Below, piece by piece: positions 8,898 to 16,828 of a stretch of 43,648 nt of DNA. The position numbers were made by a program, and so were the translations under genes. This stretch comes from Bacteroidota bacterium (lineage in GTDB: Bacteria; Bacteroidota; Ignavibacteria; Ignavibacteriales; Melioribacteraceae). The stretch lies in NCBI GenBank assembly GCA_021820065.1, contig JAKAEE010000025.1, positions 1-43,648 on the forward strand, written 5' to 3'. The number at the start of each line of letters is the position of its first letter. The stretch's first letter is position 1. The notes beneath the pieces were generated by a model. The model was not told the DNA's origin and did not search any database. It saw only the letters and a list, made by a program, of their open reading frames with translations.

Positions 8898-9881
8898 TTA
8901 TCTATTCTTCTCTAAATACTTAACCACATCTTTCGCAAAGTAAGTCAAAATCATATCTGCGCCGGCACGTTTAATCGCTGTTAACGATTCCATCATGACT
9001 CGCTCTTCATCAATCCAGCCCATTTTGCCGGCAGCTTTTATCAGTGAATATTCTCCGCTGACCTGGTAAGCTGCAGTCGGCATCTGGAATTTTTCTTTGA
9101 CACGCCAGATAATATCAAGGTAAGCGCCAGCCGGTTTAACCATAATGATATCAGCACCTTCTTCAATATCTGTTTCCGCTTCGCGCAAGGCTTCGTTCGC
9201 GTTTGCAATATCCATTTGATGAGAACGTCTGTCTCCAAATGCCGGTGCCGATTCTGCGGCGTCTCTGAACGGACCGTAATAACCGGAAGCGTACTTCACC
9301 GCGTAACTCAAAATAGGAATTTCGGTAAAGCCCTCGTCATCCAATGCTTTGCGAATTGCACTCACGCGTCCATCCATCATGTCAGATGGCGCAATAATGT
9401 CGGCTCCCGCCTCAGCATGAGAAATTGATTCTTTGACAAGCAGATCAACTGTTTCGTCATTTAGGATTCTCTCGCCGTCCAATACTCCGCAGTGACCATG
9501 TGAAGTATATTCGCACAAGCAAACGTCTGTTATAACTAAAAGTCTTTTGGTTCCTTTTTTAATTGCTCTCACAGCTTTTTGAATAATTCCATTCGGATCG
9601 TATGCGCCGGAACCGGCTTCATCTTTGTGATCAGGAATTCCAAATAAGATGACTGCCGGTATTCCAAGCTTTTCAATCTCTTTGCATTCTTCTACCACAA
9701 CATCGATGGACATCTGGTAAACGCCGGGCATCGATTTAACTTCCTTTTTTACTTTGCTGCCCGGAACAACGAACAACGGATATATTAAATCATTCTTTGT
9801 AATTGTTGTCTCGCGGACCATATCGCGCAAAGTTGAATTGTATCTTAATCTGCGTAATCTTTTTGTTGGGTAAGTAGCCAT
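8898..9881 (-). CDS. hemB: Porphobilinogen synthase (delta-aminolevulinic acid dehydratase)
   Basis: Condenses two 5-aminolevulinate molecules to porphobilinogen. The 327 residues match the family. Schiff-base lysines are K196 ([18 protein letters not shown]) and K249 ([12 protein letters not shown]). The zinc-site cysteines are present in [13 protein letters not shown] (C121, C123, C131), so this is the zinc-dependent rather than the Mg-only form. GGAGG precedes the ATG by about five bases. It is the last hem gene of the operon and lies just beyond the repeat-bounded four-helix-bundle gene. Confidence 0.96.
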   Translation of the reverse strand: MATYPTKRLRRLRYNSTLRDMVRETTITKNDLIYPLFVVPGSKVKKEVKSMPGVYQMSIDVVVEECKEIEKLGIPAVILFGIPDHKDEAGSGAYDPNGIIQKAVRAIKKGTKRLLVITDVCLCEYTSHGHCGVLDGERILNDETVDLLVKESISHAEAGADIIAPSDMMDGRVSAIRKALDDEGFTEIPILSYAVKYASGYYGPFRDAAESAPAFGDRRSHQMDIANANEALREAETDIEEGADIIMVKPAGAYLDIIWRVKEKFQMPTAAYQVSGEYSLIKAAGKMGWIDEERVMMESLTAIKRAGADMILTYFAKDVVKYLEKNR

Positions 9882-9900
9882 TTTAACCTCCGGTTTATGA

Positions 9901-9928
9901 GTGTAGAGTGAAGAACGTAGAGTGCAGA
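9901..9928 (+). repeat. Degenerate 7-bp tandem repeat, stop-side end of the four-helix-bundle cassette
   Basis: Four heptads in a row read GTGTAGA, GTGAAGA, ACGTAGA, GTGCAGA (consensus GTGNAGA). The array ends one base before the stop codon of the minus-strand four-helix-bundle gene. It is inverted relative to the array at 10314-10341. Confidence 0.8.
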
Positions 9929-9929
9929 A

Positions 9930-10313
9930 TTATTTAATGCCTTTTGCAGTTTTTATGCTGCTTGTCAATAATCTTTCTAGTTCATCACAATCTCTATTTA
10001 AACTTTCATACTCTTGATTATTTATTACTTCAGTTTCTTTTAACAATCTTAACCAGAACTGAGATTCTCTAGCTTCCTTGAGAGAAATAGATAATTTATA
10101 AATGAAATCCTTTTTGCTAGACGCACTTTGAGCTTCCGAAACGTTTGCGCCAATCGACGTTCCAGATCTTAATAACTGTTTATGAAGAGGTTCGTATGAT
10201 TTATCTTTTTGAATTAAATATTTGTAAAGTTTTGCAATTCTAACAGAAAAATTGAAAGCTTTTTGATTTAAAATACTTCCATAAATTATCTGAGGTTCAA
10301 AAACTTTAGCCAT
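9930..10313 (-). CDS. Four-helix-bundle protein (23S rRNA intervening-sequence protein family)
   Basis: A 127-residue, almost all-helical protein. Its core, LHKQLLRSGTSIGANVSEAQ followed by SSKKDFIYKLSISLKEARES and WLRLL, is the signature of the IVP/S23 four-helix-bundle family, first seen in insertions within 23S rRNA genes and distantly similar to the Avd protein of diversity-generating retroelements. The biochemical role is unknown. No rRNA is nearby. The gene interrupts the hem operon between hemG and hemB, in the operon's direction. It is bounded almost to the base by inverted 7-bp repeat arrays: one abuts its ATG, the other lies one base beyond its stop. Confidence 0.88.
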   Translation of the reverse strand: MAKVFEPQIIYGSILNQKAFNFSVRIAKLYKYLIQKDKSYEPLHKQLLRSGTSIGANVSEAQSASSKKDFIYKLSISLKEARESQFWLRLLKETEVINNQEYESLNRDCDELERLLTSSIKTAKGIK

Positions 10314-10341
10314 TTTCCACTCTACACTCTTCGTTCTACAC
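10314..10341 (-). repeat. Degenerate 7-bp tandem repeat, start-side end of the four-helix-bundle cassette
   Basis: On the minus strand four heptads read GTGTAGA, ACGAAGA, GTGTAGA, GTGGAAA, and the ATG of the four-helix-bundle gene follows at once. The first heptad supplies the last Val codon (GTG) and the TAG stop of hemG, so hemG ends inside the repeat. Confidence 0.8.
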
Positions 10342-11721
10342 TATATTCAAACTTTCTTTGATTCTTATATATACCGCTTCCGAATTCTTAATACAGTCTC
10401 CGACAGAAATTCCGCCGCGATAGTTCCCGCTAAGAAAAATTCCGGGATTTTCTTTTTCAAATTTATCAAAATAATTTTCGTGTTCTATATATCCCACGTT
10501 ATATTGCGGAATCGCCTTCTGCCACAGTTTTTCCCTAATAAATAAAGGGTCAATGGTGATTTTCATAGTTTCTTTAAATTCGCCAAGAACAAGGGCAATC
10601 AGTTTTTGCTTGTCTAGATCAAACAGATGTGGTGAGCGCGCACCGCCGACAAACAGCGTGAACGAGGCATTTTCGTCGTTGCACCTGTTCGGAAAAATTG
10701 TCGAGCTCCAAATTGCGCCCAGATAAGATTTTTTTTCTTTTGATGGAATTAAATATCCGAAACCGTCAAGCAATTGACCTATTGATGACTTCTTGAAGCC
10801 AATGTATAAAACCATTACCGGCGGATAATAAATTTCTTCAAAGTGCTTTGAAAGATTTTGATCCAATCCCTTAAATATTTTAGCAGCGATGTAAGCCGGG
10901 ACAGTTGATAAAACATAATCAGAAATTTCCTCACGCAACTTGCCGTCTTTCTCATAAATTACTTTCCAGCCGCTAGTGCTGTGTTCTACACTCTGCACTC
11001 TACACTCGTAGTTAATCTTTCCGTTCAGCTTATTTGCAATAGCTTGTGGGAAAATCTGCATGCCGTTAACGAATGAAAACATTTTGGCGCTTTGCTTAGA
11101 TTGCTCGGCGCGCTGCTTACGTTCACGTGCGCCCTTAATCATTCCTTTGATCAAGCCGCCGTAAATTTCTTCAAGTCGATATAGTTTTGGAAAAGCTGAT
11201 TTGACGCTCAACTTATTCGGATCGCCGGCAAACACACCGCTGACAAACGGATCGATTGCATAATCAAGGAACTCTTGTCCCAGTCTTCTCCTCACAAATT
11301 GCGACATGCTTTGATAATAACCATCGTCGGATTTACCTATGAACGGTTCGGCAAGTAAACGGAGCTTTGCTTTCGTGGAGAATAATCTTGTTTTGAAAAA
11401 AGCCGGCGGGGATGTGGGCAGAGGCAGCAACTTTCCGTCTCTTAAAATGTAACGTATGTTGGAAGACTCGCTGGCATAAATCATTTCGTTAGAAAGTCCA
11501 ACTTCATCAACCAACTGACGAATTAAAGGTGTCGTTTCAAGTCCGCTGTTTGGACCGTAATCAATTAAGAAACCGTCTTCGCTGGAAGTTCGCATCGAAC
11601 CGCCGGGCTCACCTGAGGATTCAAGAATCTTAATATCGTACCCGTCCTTATCAAGCCAGTATGCAGTTGCAAGCCCGGAAATTCCGGCGCCGAGAATAGT
11701 TATCTTTTTTTTGTTGTTCAT
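10336..11721 (-). CDS. hemG: Protoporphyrinogen oxidase, FAD-dependent (HemY type)
   Basis: A 461-residue flavoprotein oxidising protoporphyrinogen IX to protoporphyrin IX (possibly coproporphyrinogen instead; sequence alone does not decide). The N-terminal dinucleotide fold ITILGAGISGLATAYWL and the C-terminal FAD motif ENPGIFLSGNYRGGISVGDC are clear. The ATG at 11721 is chosen because the fold begins there; an in-frame ATG at 11751 would add residues encoded by the heptad repeat upstream. Two oddities: three perfect 7-bp repeats lie in frame inside the gene (10985-11005), and the stop codon lies in the repeat bounding the next gene. Follows hemH in the operon. Confidence 0.93.
   Translation of the reverse strand: MNNKKKITILGAGISGLATAYWLDKDGYDIKILESSGEPGGSMRTSSEDGFLIDYGPNSGLETTPLIRQLVDEVGLSNEMIYASESSNIRYILRDGKLLPLPTSPPAFFKTRLFSTKAKLRLLAEPFIGKSDDGYYQSMSQFVRRRLGQEFLDYAIDPFVSGVFAGDPNKLSVKSAFPKLYRLEEIYGGLIKGMIKGARERKQRAEQSKQSAKMFSFVNGMQIFPQAIANKLNGKINYECRVQSVEHSTSGWKVIYEKDGKLREEISDYVLSTVPAYIAAKIFKGLDQNLSKHFEEIYYPPVMVLYIGFKKSSIGQLLDGFGYLIPSKEKKSYLGAIWSSTIFPNRCNDENASFTLFVGGARSPHLFDLDKQKLIALVLGEFKETMKITIDPLFIREKLWQKAIPQYNVGYIEHENYFDKFEKENPGIFLSGNYRGGISVGDCIKNSEAVYIRIKESLNIV
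10985..11005 (-). repeat. Three 7-bp repeats inside hemG
   Basis: On the minus strand, GTGTAGA, GTGCAGA, GTGTAGA, followed by an imperfect ACACAGC. It is the same unit and orientation as the start-side array of the four-helix-bundle cassette. The 21 bases keep the frame, encoding the region ECRVQSVEH. Confidence 0.75.
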
Positions 11722-11732
11722 TTTATTTTTCC

Positions 11733-11767
11733 GTGAAAGGTGAAACGTCAAAGGTGAAAAGTGATTA
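11733..11767 (+). repeat. Five degenerate 7-bp repeats between hemH and hemG
   Basis: Five heptads read GTGAAAG, GTGAAAC, GTCAAAG, GTGAAAA, GTGATTA. The unit is related to GTGNAGA with A for G at position 6. The array fills most of the 51-base hemH-hemG gap, just upstream of the hemG ATG. Confidence 0.75.
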
Positions 11768-11772
11768 ACGTA

Positions 11773-12726
11773 TCACACTTTTTGTTTTACAATTTCTGCT
11801 AGCGCTTCAATAAATAAATCCGAATCGTTCAATCCTTTCATCACGATATAATTTTCGATTCCGCATTTGTCGGCAACACGGCGGTATTCAATGTCAAGTT
11901 CGTACAAGGTTTCAACGTGGTCCGATACAAAGCTTATCGGAACAACTAATAAATTTTTTTTATTCTTCAGCGCGAGCTCTTCAATCATCGATGCTGTTGC
12001 CGGTTCCAGCCATTTCATCGGTCCAACTTTACTTTGAAAACATAAATGATGTTCATGTGAATGTTTTCGTGCATTCATCACTGCCTTCACGGTTTCTTTG
12101 ATATGGTTACTATAGAGATCACCTTTCTTAACCAAACTTACCGGTGTACCGTGAGCACTGAAAACGATTTGCACTTCGCGCCTAACTTTTTCCGGGAACT
12201 GAAGAATTGTCTCATCAATCCGTTGATTGATTGCAGCAACATATTTTTCGTCAGCATAATAATCATTAATAAACACAAGCTTTGATGCTTCACTCTTATA
12301 ATGACGTTTCCATTCGTTGAACGAAGAACCGGTTGTTGTTATCGAATAATGCGGATACAAGGGGAGAAGAATTATCTTTTCATAATTTGCTTTCTCAACC
12401 TTTGCAACTGTTTCATCAGTCAACGGTTTCCAATAGCGCATAGCTAGGTGAACGTCGAGCGAAGGATAATCTTTGCGGAGATTTTTTTCGAGCATCGATC
12501 TTTGCTTCTCAGTCCATTCGTTTATTGGAGATTTTCCGCCGATGAGTTTGTATTCTCCCACAACTTTGGGTGCACGACGGCTGGAAATAATTTTCGCAAA
12601 AAGTTTTTGTCCGAATGGAAGATTGAAAATATCCGGATCGCAAAAAAGATTAAACAAAAATGGTTCCACGGCATCAAGTGAATCCGGTCCGCCTAAATTG
12701 AAAAGTACCACCGCAATCTTTCGCAC
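11773..12726 (-). CDS. hemH: Ferrochelatase
   Basis: Inserts Fe(II) into protoporphyrin IX. The 317 residues match the bacterial family. The N-terminal VVLFNLGGPDS motif, the catalytic FSAHGTPVS (H192) and FVSDHVETLYELDIEY (E272) are all present, as is CFQSKVGPMKWLEP. The start is a GTG at 12726, with AAAGG upstream. No Fe-S cysteine cluster is visible at the C-terminus. It sits in the operon between trmO and hemG. Confidence 0.95.
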   Translation of the reverse strand: MRKIAVVLFNLGGPDSLDAVEPFLFNLFCDPDIFNLPFGQKLFAKIISSRRAPKVVGEYKLIGGKSPINEWTEKQRSMLEKNLRKDYPSLDVHLAMRYWKPLTDETVAKVEKANYEKIILLPLYPHYSITTTGSSFNEWKRHYKSEASKLVFINDYYADEKYVAAINQRIDETILQFPEKVRREVQIVFSAHGTPVSLVKKGDLYSNHIKETVKAVMNARKHSHEHHLCFQSKVGPMKWLEPATASMIEELALKNKKNLLVVPISFVSDHVETLYELDIEYRRVADKCGIENYIVMKGLNDSDLFIEALAEIVKQKV

Positions 12727-12767
12727 AAAAAAATACCTTTATTAAGATTTATTTTTCAACGTTAAAA

Positions 12768-13595
12768 CTAAGAAACTCTTTTTACCGATTTGAACCGCCT
12801 AACAAATTCAATATGCAGCGGCTTGTCGCGATACTTGCATTCTTCTTTGTTCTTCAATTCTTCCTTACTATAGCTTGAGTTGATTTCGCGAACTATAACT
12901 TTTTTATCTGTTTCATTGACCGTATAACGAATTCTCCAAGCTCTGTATTTTAATTCAAAAACATTTTTATTCAATTTGCCGGCGGTTTTCTGCTGTGAAA
13001 TTCTTTTCCTTACAGAATCAGCTGGATTAAACTCAAGTTGCAGCTGAGCGAAACTTGCTAAGTTAATGCCAGCATTCTCTTTTAACCATGAGCATTGTTT
13101 CTCGGATTGTGATTCGAAAATTACTTTGTAAATACTTGCGAAATCCTTTTTAACCCACCCCGTCAATGCATCCGGGAAGGAATCTGAATATGGAAGATAC
13201 GGTTTGATATCGAGTACCGGCGAACCATTAAGTATATCAGATTCTGAAATAAATATTTTCAACCCGTCAACTTTTTCCAGCTTGACGCAACTCATTCCAA
13301 TATGATTCGGTCTATATGGCGCGCGCGTAGCAAACACACCGACTTTCTTTCTTGTGTGTCTCGGCGGGGTGACAAGCGGTTTCCAATTTTTGTTCAAATG
13401 AAATTGGTACAGAACCCAAATTCGCTCAAAACCGTCGAGATATTTTAACGCCTGCTGAAAATTATTTTTTGGATTGAGTTCAATAACTGAAATCTTTTCA
13501 CCGGCGAGGATTCCTTGCCTTGGAGTTTCATATCTTTGCACCAATTCCGAATGCACAGTTCCGATCGGTTTGATTATAATTTCGCTGGTGATCAA
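12768..13595 (-). CDS. trmO: TrmO-type tRNA N6-threonylcarbamoyladenosine methyltransferase
   Basis: The N-terminal part is a TsaA/TrmO beta-barrel: IKPIGTVHSEL, then YETPRQGIL, the Arg-rich PPRHTRKKVGVFATRAPYRP and IGMSCVKLEKVDG. The family uses SAM to methylate t6A37 of tRNA-Thr. The 275 residues include an added C-terminal region (from about residue 180) like that of longer TrmO proteins. The start is a TTG that overlaps the hemN stop (TTGA), implying coupled translation. A tRNA-modification gene inside a haem operon is odd, but the overlap suggests it is a settled member. Confidence 0.87.
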   Translation of the reverse strand: MITSEIIIKPIGTVHSELVQRYETPRQGILAGEKISVIELNPKNNFQQALKYLDGFERIWVLYQFHLNKNWKPLVTPPRHTRKKVGVFATRAPYRPNHIGMSCVKLEKVDGLKIFISESDILNGSPVLDIKPYLPYSDSFPDALTGWVKKDFASIYKVIFESQSEKQCSWLKENAGINLASFAQLQLEFNPADSVRKRISQQKTAGKLNKNVFELKYRAWRIRYTVNETDKKVIVREINSSYSKEELKNKEECKYRDKPLHIEFVRRFKSVKRVS

Positions 13596-14968
13596 ACAGT
13601 TCTCGAGTATCTTGCTGTGTCTTCTTTCCGTTCGATATATCCGTCAAAGTTCATCGCAATATTCCGTATGAGCAAACGTCCCATTTCTGTAACAGCTAAT
13701 TTTCTGTTTTTAATTTCAACAAGTCCATCGGCAATAAACTCAACCATTCCTTCCAAGCCTTTGCTGAAATATTTTTCGAACTCGATGCCGAATTTCTTAT
13801 CAACCGAATCGAAATCAAGTTCGAAGTCGCACATAACTTTTGTAATCACGTGACGGCGAAGCACATCATCTTCGGTAAGATAAACGCCGCGTTCGATAGG
13901 CAAAGTTTCATTACTTAACGCTTCGAAATATTCTTTTTCTTTTTTGACGTTCTGCGCATACGCTTTTCCGATCTGGCTGATCCCGGTAATTCCCATGCTG
14001 TACAAATCGGCGCCGGCGTGTGTGCTGTATCCTTGAAAATTTCTGTAAAGTTTTTTTTCTCTCAACGCAACGGCGAGTTCATCGGTCGGTTTTGCAAAAT
14101 GGTCCATCCCAATGAAAACGTATCCGGCATCGGTTAATTTTTCAATCGTCATTTTAAGTATCTGAAGTTTTTCTTCCGGCGTAGGCAAATCTTCCGGTTT
14201 GATCAAAGCCATATGTTTCTTCATCCACGGAACGTGCGCATAGTTGAAAACAGCGATTCGATCCGGAGAAATATTGATTGTAGCATCTACGGTTTTTGCA
14301 AAAGTTTCTGCCGATTGAAACGGAAGTCCGTAGATCAAATCAAGATTAATGCTTTGGAATCCGAGTTCACGAACCCAGCTTACAACTTGGCGCGTCATAT
14401 CTTCCGGCTGAACTCTATTAACTGCTATTTGAACTTTCTCATTAAAATCCTGAACGCCCATGCTAATTCGGTTGAACCCGCCGTAGCGCAACGCTTCCAG
14501 ATGTTCTTTTGTTAGTCCTCGGGGATCGATCTCGCATCCTTCCTCGGCAGTGGGTTTAAATTCAAAACTTTTGTTGATGTATGAAACCAAATCTGTAATT
14601 TCATCAGGATCGAGATGAGTCGGTGTTCCTCCTCCCCAATGGAGCTGCACAACTTTCCGGTTAGGTACAATAAACGTTCGTAGCAAATCAATTTCGTTCT
14701 TCAAATATTTGATGTAATCTTTAATGCGGTCGCGATTGCGCGTGATGATCATGTTGCAGCCGCAGAAATAACAGAGCGTATCGCAGAAGGGGAGATGATA
14801 GTAGAGAGAAAGATCCGGCGGATTCGCTTCGTTGTTGGTTCGGATGATTTCGTCTAAATATTTTTCAGATGTAAACGATTCGTTAAAATGCGGCGCGGTA
14901 GGATAACTTGTGTATCGCGGACCCGGTTTGTCATACTTTTTAATCAATTCCAAATCTATGTTAAACAT
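13592..14968 (-). CDS. hemN: Oxygen-independent coproporphyrinogen III dehydrogenase
   Basis: A radical SAM enzyme that decarboxylates coproporphyrinogen III to protoporphyrinogen IX without O2. The 458 residues match E. coli HemN. The cluster motif is YHLPFCDTLCYFCGC with C62, C66, C69 and the extra C71 of true HemN, which separates it from HemW. The preceding KYDKPGPRYTSYPTAPHF is the HemN-type N-terminus. It points to haem synthesis under anoxia. Its stop overlaps the TTG start of trmO. Confidence 0.95.
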   Translation of the reverse strand: MFNIDLELIKKYDKPGPRYTSYPTAPHFNESFTSEKYLDEIIRTNNEANPPDLSLYYHLPFCDTLCYFCGCNMIITRNRDRIKDYIKYLKNEIDLLRTFIVPNRKVVQLHWGGGTPTHLDPDEITDLVSYINKSFEFKPTAEEGCEIDPRGLTKEHLEALRYGGFNRISMGVQDFNEKVQIAVNRVQPEDMTRQVVSWVRELGFQSINLDLIYGLPFQSAETFAKTVDATINISPDRIAVFNYAHVPWMKKHMALIKPEDLPTPEEKLQILKMTIEKLTDAGYVFIGMDHFAKPTDELAVALREKKLYRNFQGYSTHAGADLYSMGITGISQIGKAYAQNVKKEKEYFEALSNETLPIERGVYLTEDDVLRRHVITKVMCDFELDFDSVDKKFGIEFEKYFSKGLEGMVEFIADGLVEIKNRKLAVTEMGRLLIRNIAMNFDGYIERKEDTARYSRTV

Positions 14969-14981
14969 CTTTCACACTTCC

Positions 14982-16028
14982 TTAATGAAAGTTTTTACTT
15001 TCTTCTTTTATAACATCGACAAGATATTTTGCGTTTTCAGGAGCGACATCCGGCAGTATTCCGTGACCGAGATTGAAAATGTGTCCGGAACCTTTTCCGA
15101 ATGATTCCAAAACTTTTACGGCTTCTTCTTTAATCTTTTTCTTATTTGCATATAAAACTGTAGGATCAAGATTACCTTGCAGAGCAACTTTATCGCCAAC
15201 AGATTCTCTTGCGGCATTCAAATCAATTGTCCAATCAAGACCAATTACATCGGCGCCGGCTTCCGCAATCTTATCCAGTTTGTAATGAACTCCTTTTGCA
15301 AAAACTATCACTGGCTCATCCTTACGTTTAATCTGCGAAATTACTTTTTGAATATAACGCAAAGAAAATTCTTCAAAGTCTGTTTGCGAAAGCAAACCGC
15401 CCCAAGTATCAAATATCTGTACCACATTGGCTCCGGCTTCAATCTTAGCAGAAAGATAATCTGCAACAGCATTGGAAATTTTTTCTAAAAGTTTGTGAGC
15501 AGCAGTGGGTTGGTTATAAATGAATTTCTTAATCTCAGAAAAATTTTTCGAACCGCCGCCTTCAACCATGTACGTCATCAGCGTCCAAGGCGAACCGGCG
15601 AATCCGATTAACGGAACGCGTCCGTTCAATTCCTTTTTCGTAAGTGATACTGCATCAAGGACATACTTCAAATTTTTAGTCGGGTCAATATCTTTAAGCT
15701 TATTAACATCATCTACGGTTCTTATTGGGTCGTAAAACTTAGGACCTTTGCTTTCAATCATTTCCAATTTCATTCCCATTGCTTCCGGGATAACAAGTAT
15801 ATCAGAAAAAATAATTGCGGCGTCAACGCCGATAATATCAACCGGTTGAATCGTAACTTCTGCGGCAAGTTCCGGTGTTTTGCACATCGTTAGGAAATCT
15901 GCCTTTTCACGAACAGCGCGATACTCAGGTAAAAATCTTCCAGCTTGGCGCATGATCCAAATCGGCGTTCGCTCAACCGGTTGTCGTCTGCATGCTCTGA
16001 GAAATAAATCGTTTTGAAGTTTTGTCAA
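14982..16028 (-). CDS. hemE: Uroporphyrinogen decarboxylase
   Basis: Removes four carboxyl groups from uroporphyrinogen III to give coproporphyrinogen III. The 348-residue TIM barrel shows the N-terminal signature TPIWIMRQAGRFLPEYR (about residues 21-37), the catalytic-region Asp in FSDILVIPEAMG, and GFAGSPWTLMTYMVEGGGSK. The start is TTG at 16028: no in-frame ATG is near, GGAG lies just upstream, and MTKLQNDLFLRA is the normal family start. It lies 11 bases after hemD. Confidence 0.95.
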   Translation of the reverse strand: MTKLQNDLFLRACRRQPVERTPIWIMRQAGRFLPEYRAVREKADFLTMCKTPELAAEVTIQPVDIIGVDAAIIFSDILVIPEAMGMKLEMIESKGPKFYDPIRTVDDVNKLKDIDPTKNLKYVLDAVSLTKKELNGRVPLIGFAGSPWTLMTYMVEGGGSKNFSEIKKFIYNQPTAAHKLLEKISNAVADYLSAKIEAGANVVQIFDTWGGLLSQTDFEEFSLRYIQKVISQIKRKDEPVIVFAKGVHYKLDKIAEAGADVIGLDWTIDLNAARESVGDKVALQGNLDPTVLYANKKKIKEEAVKVLESFGKGSGHIFNLGHGILPDVAPENAKYLVDVIKEESKNFH

Positions 16029-16039
16029 TTGCTCTCCGT

Positions 16040-16828
16040 TTAAGCTACGTGTGCTGTTATGTGAAAATATTTAATAATGGCTTCCGATACTCCGTTAAGA
16101 GAAAACGTATCCGGCACTATATGCACCGTCAAACCTTTCTTTCTAATTGCGTTTTCTGTTGTTGTGCCGATTGCGCAAATGATGTGTGCATCAAAGAATT
16201 TATCCGGATCAGTAACGTTCATCAATGTTAAAAAGTTGCTAAAAGCAGAAGGACTGGTGAAAACAAAAACATTCGGATGCTTCTTTTGTATTTGCTTGTG
16301 TTCGTTTTTCAAATCGCTCAATTCATTCTGAAGCACATCATAGACCGGAACAGAGAAAACTTGGGCGCCCTTTTCCGACAAGCTCATGTTCAATTCACCT
16401 CGTGATAAGGAAGATCCTGGAATGAAAAACTTTTTATTTTTTATATCTATCTCAGAAAACTTTTTGATCAGTCCATTTGCACTGAATTCGTCTGGCAAAA
16501 TTGTTACTGTTAAACCGAGTGATTCACATTCTTCAGCGGTGCTTTTCCCCACAGCCGCAATCTTTACTTTCGATAAGTTTAATTTGTGTCGCTGCATAAT
16601 CTCGGCAAATACCTCAACTGCATTTGACGAAGTGAAAACCATATAATCGAAATTAACGAACATCTTCAACGCTTCATCCAACTCAGGCGAATTAAAAATC
16701 GGCACGACTTTAATTGTTGGAAAAAAAACAAGAGCGGCACCATAATCGGCTAATATAGAAACAGATTTAAAAGCTTCTTCCTTGCTCTTAGTAACCAAGA
16801 TGGTTTTATTTTTTAATAATGAATTCAA
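16040..16828 (-). CDS. hemD: Uroporphyrinogen-III synthase
   Basis: Cyclises hydroxymethylbilane to uroporphyrinogen III. The family is poorly conserved, but the 262 residues show its two-lobed pattern: NKTILVTKSKEEAFK at the start, FDYMVFTSSNAVEVF in lobe one, VFVFTSPSAFSNF in lobe two, and IICAIGTTTENAIRKKG near the end. The start is a TTG overlapping the hemC stop (TTGA). Position between hemC and hemE supports the call. Confidence 0.92.
   Translation of the reverse strand: MNSLLKNKTILVTKSKEEAFKSVSILADYGAALVFFPTIKVVPIFNSPELDEALKMFVNFDYMVFTSSNAVEVFAEIMQRHKLNLSKVKIAAVGKSTAEECESLGLTVTILPDEFSANGLIKKFSEIDIKNKKFFIPGSSLSRGELNMSLSEKGAQVFSVPVYDVLQNELSDLKNEHKQIQKKHPNVFVFTSPSAFSNFLTLMNVTDPDKFFDAHIICAIGTTTENAIRKKGLTVHIVPDTFSLNGVSEAIIKYFHITAHVA

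Noticed and set aside
9930..10313. Four-helix-bundle gene as part of a 23S rRNA intervening sequence or a diversity-generating retroelement
   Set aside because: No rRNA sequence, reverse transcriptase, template repeat or variable protein is present around it.
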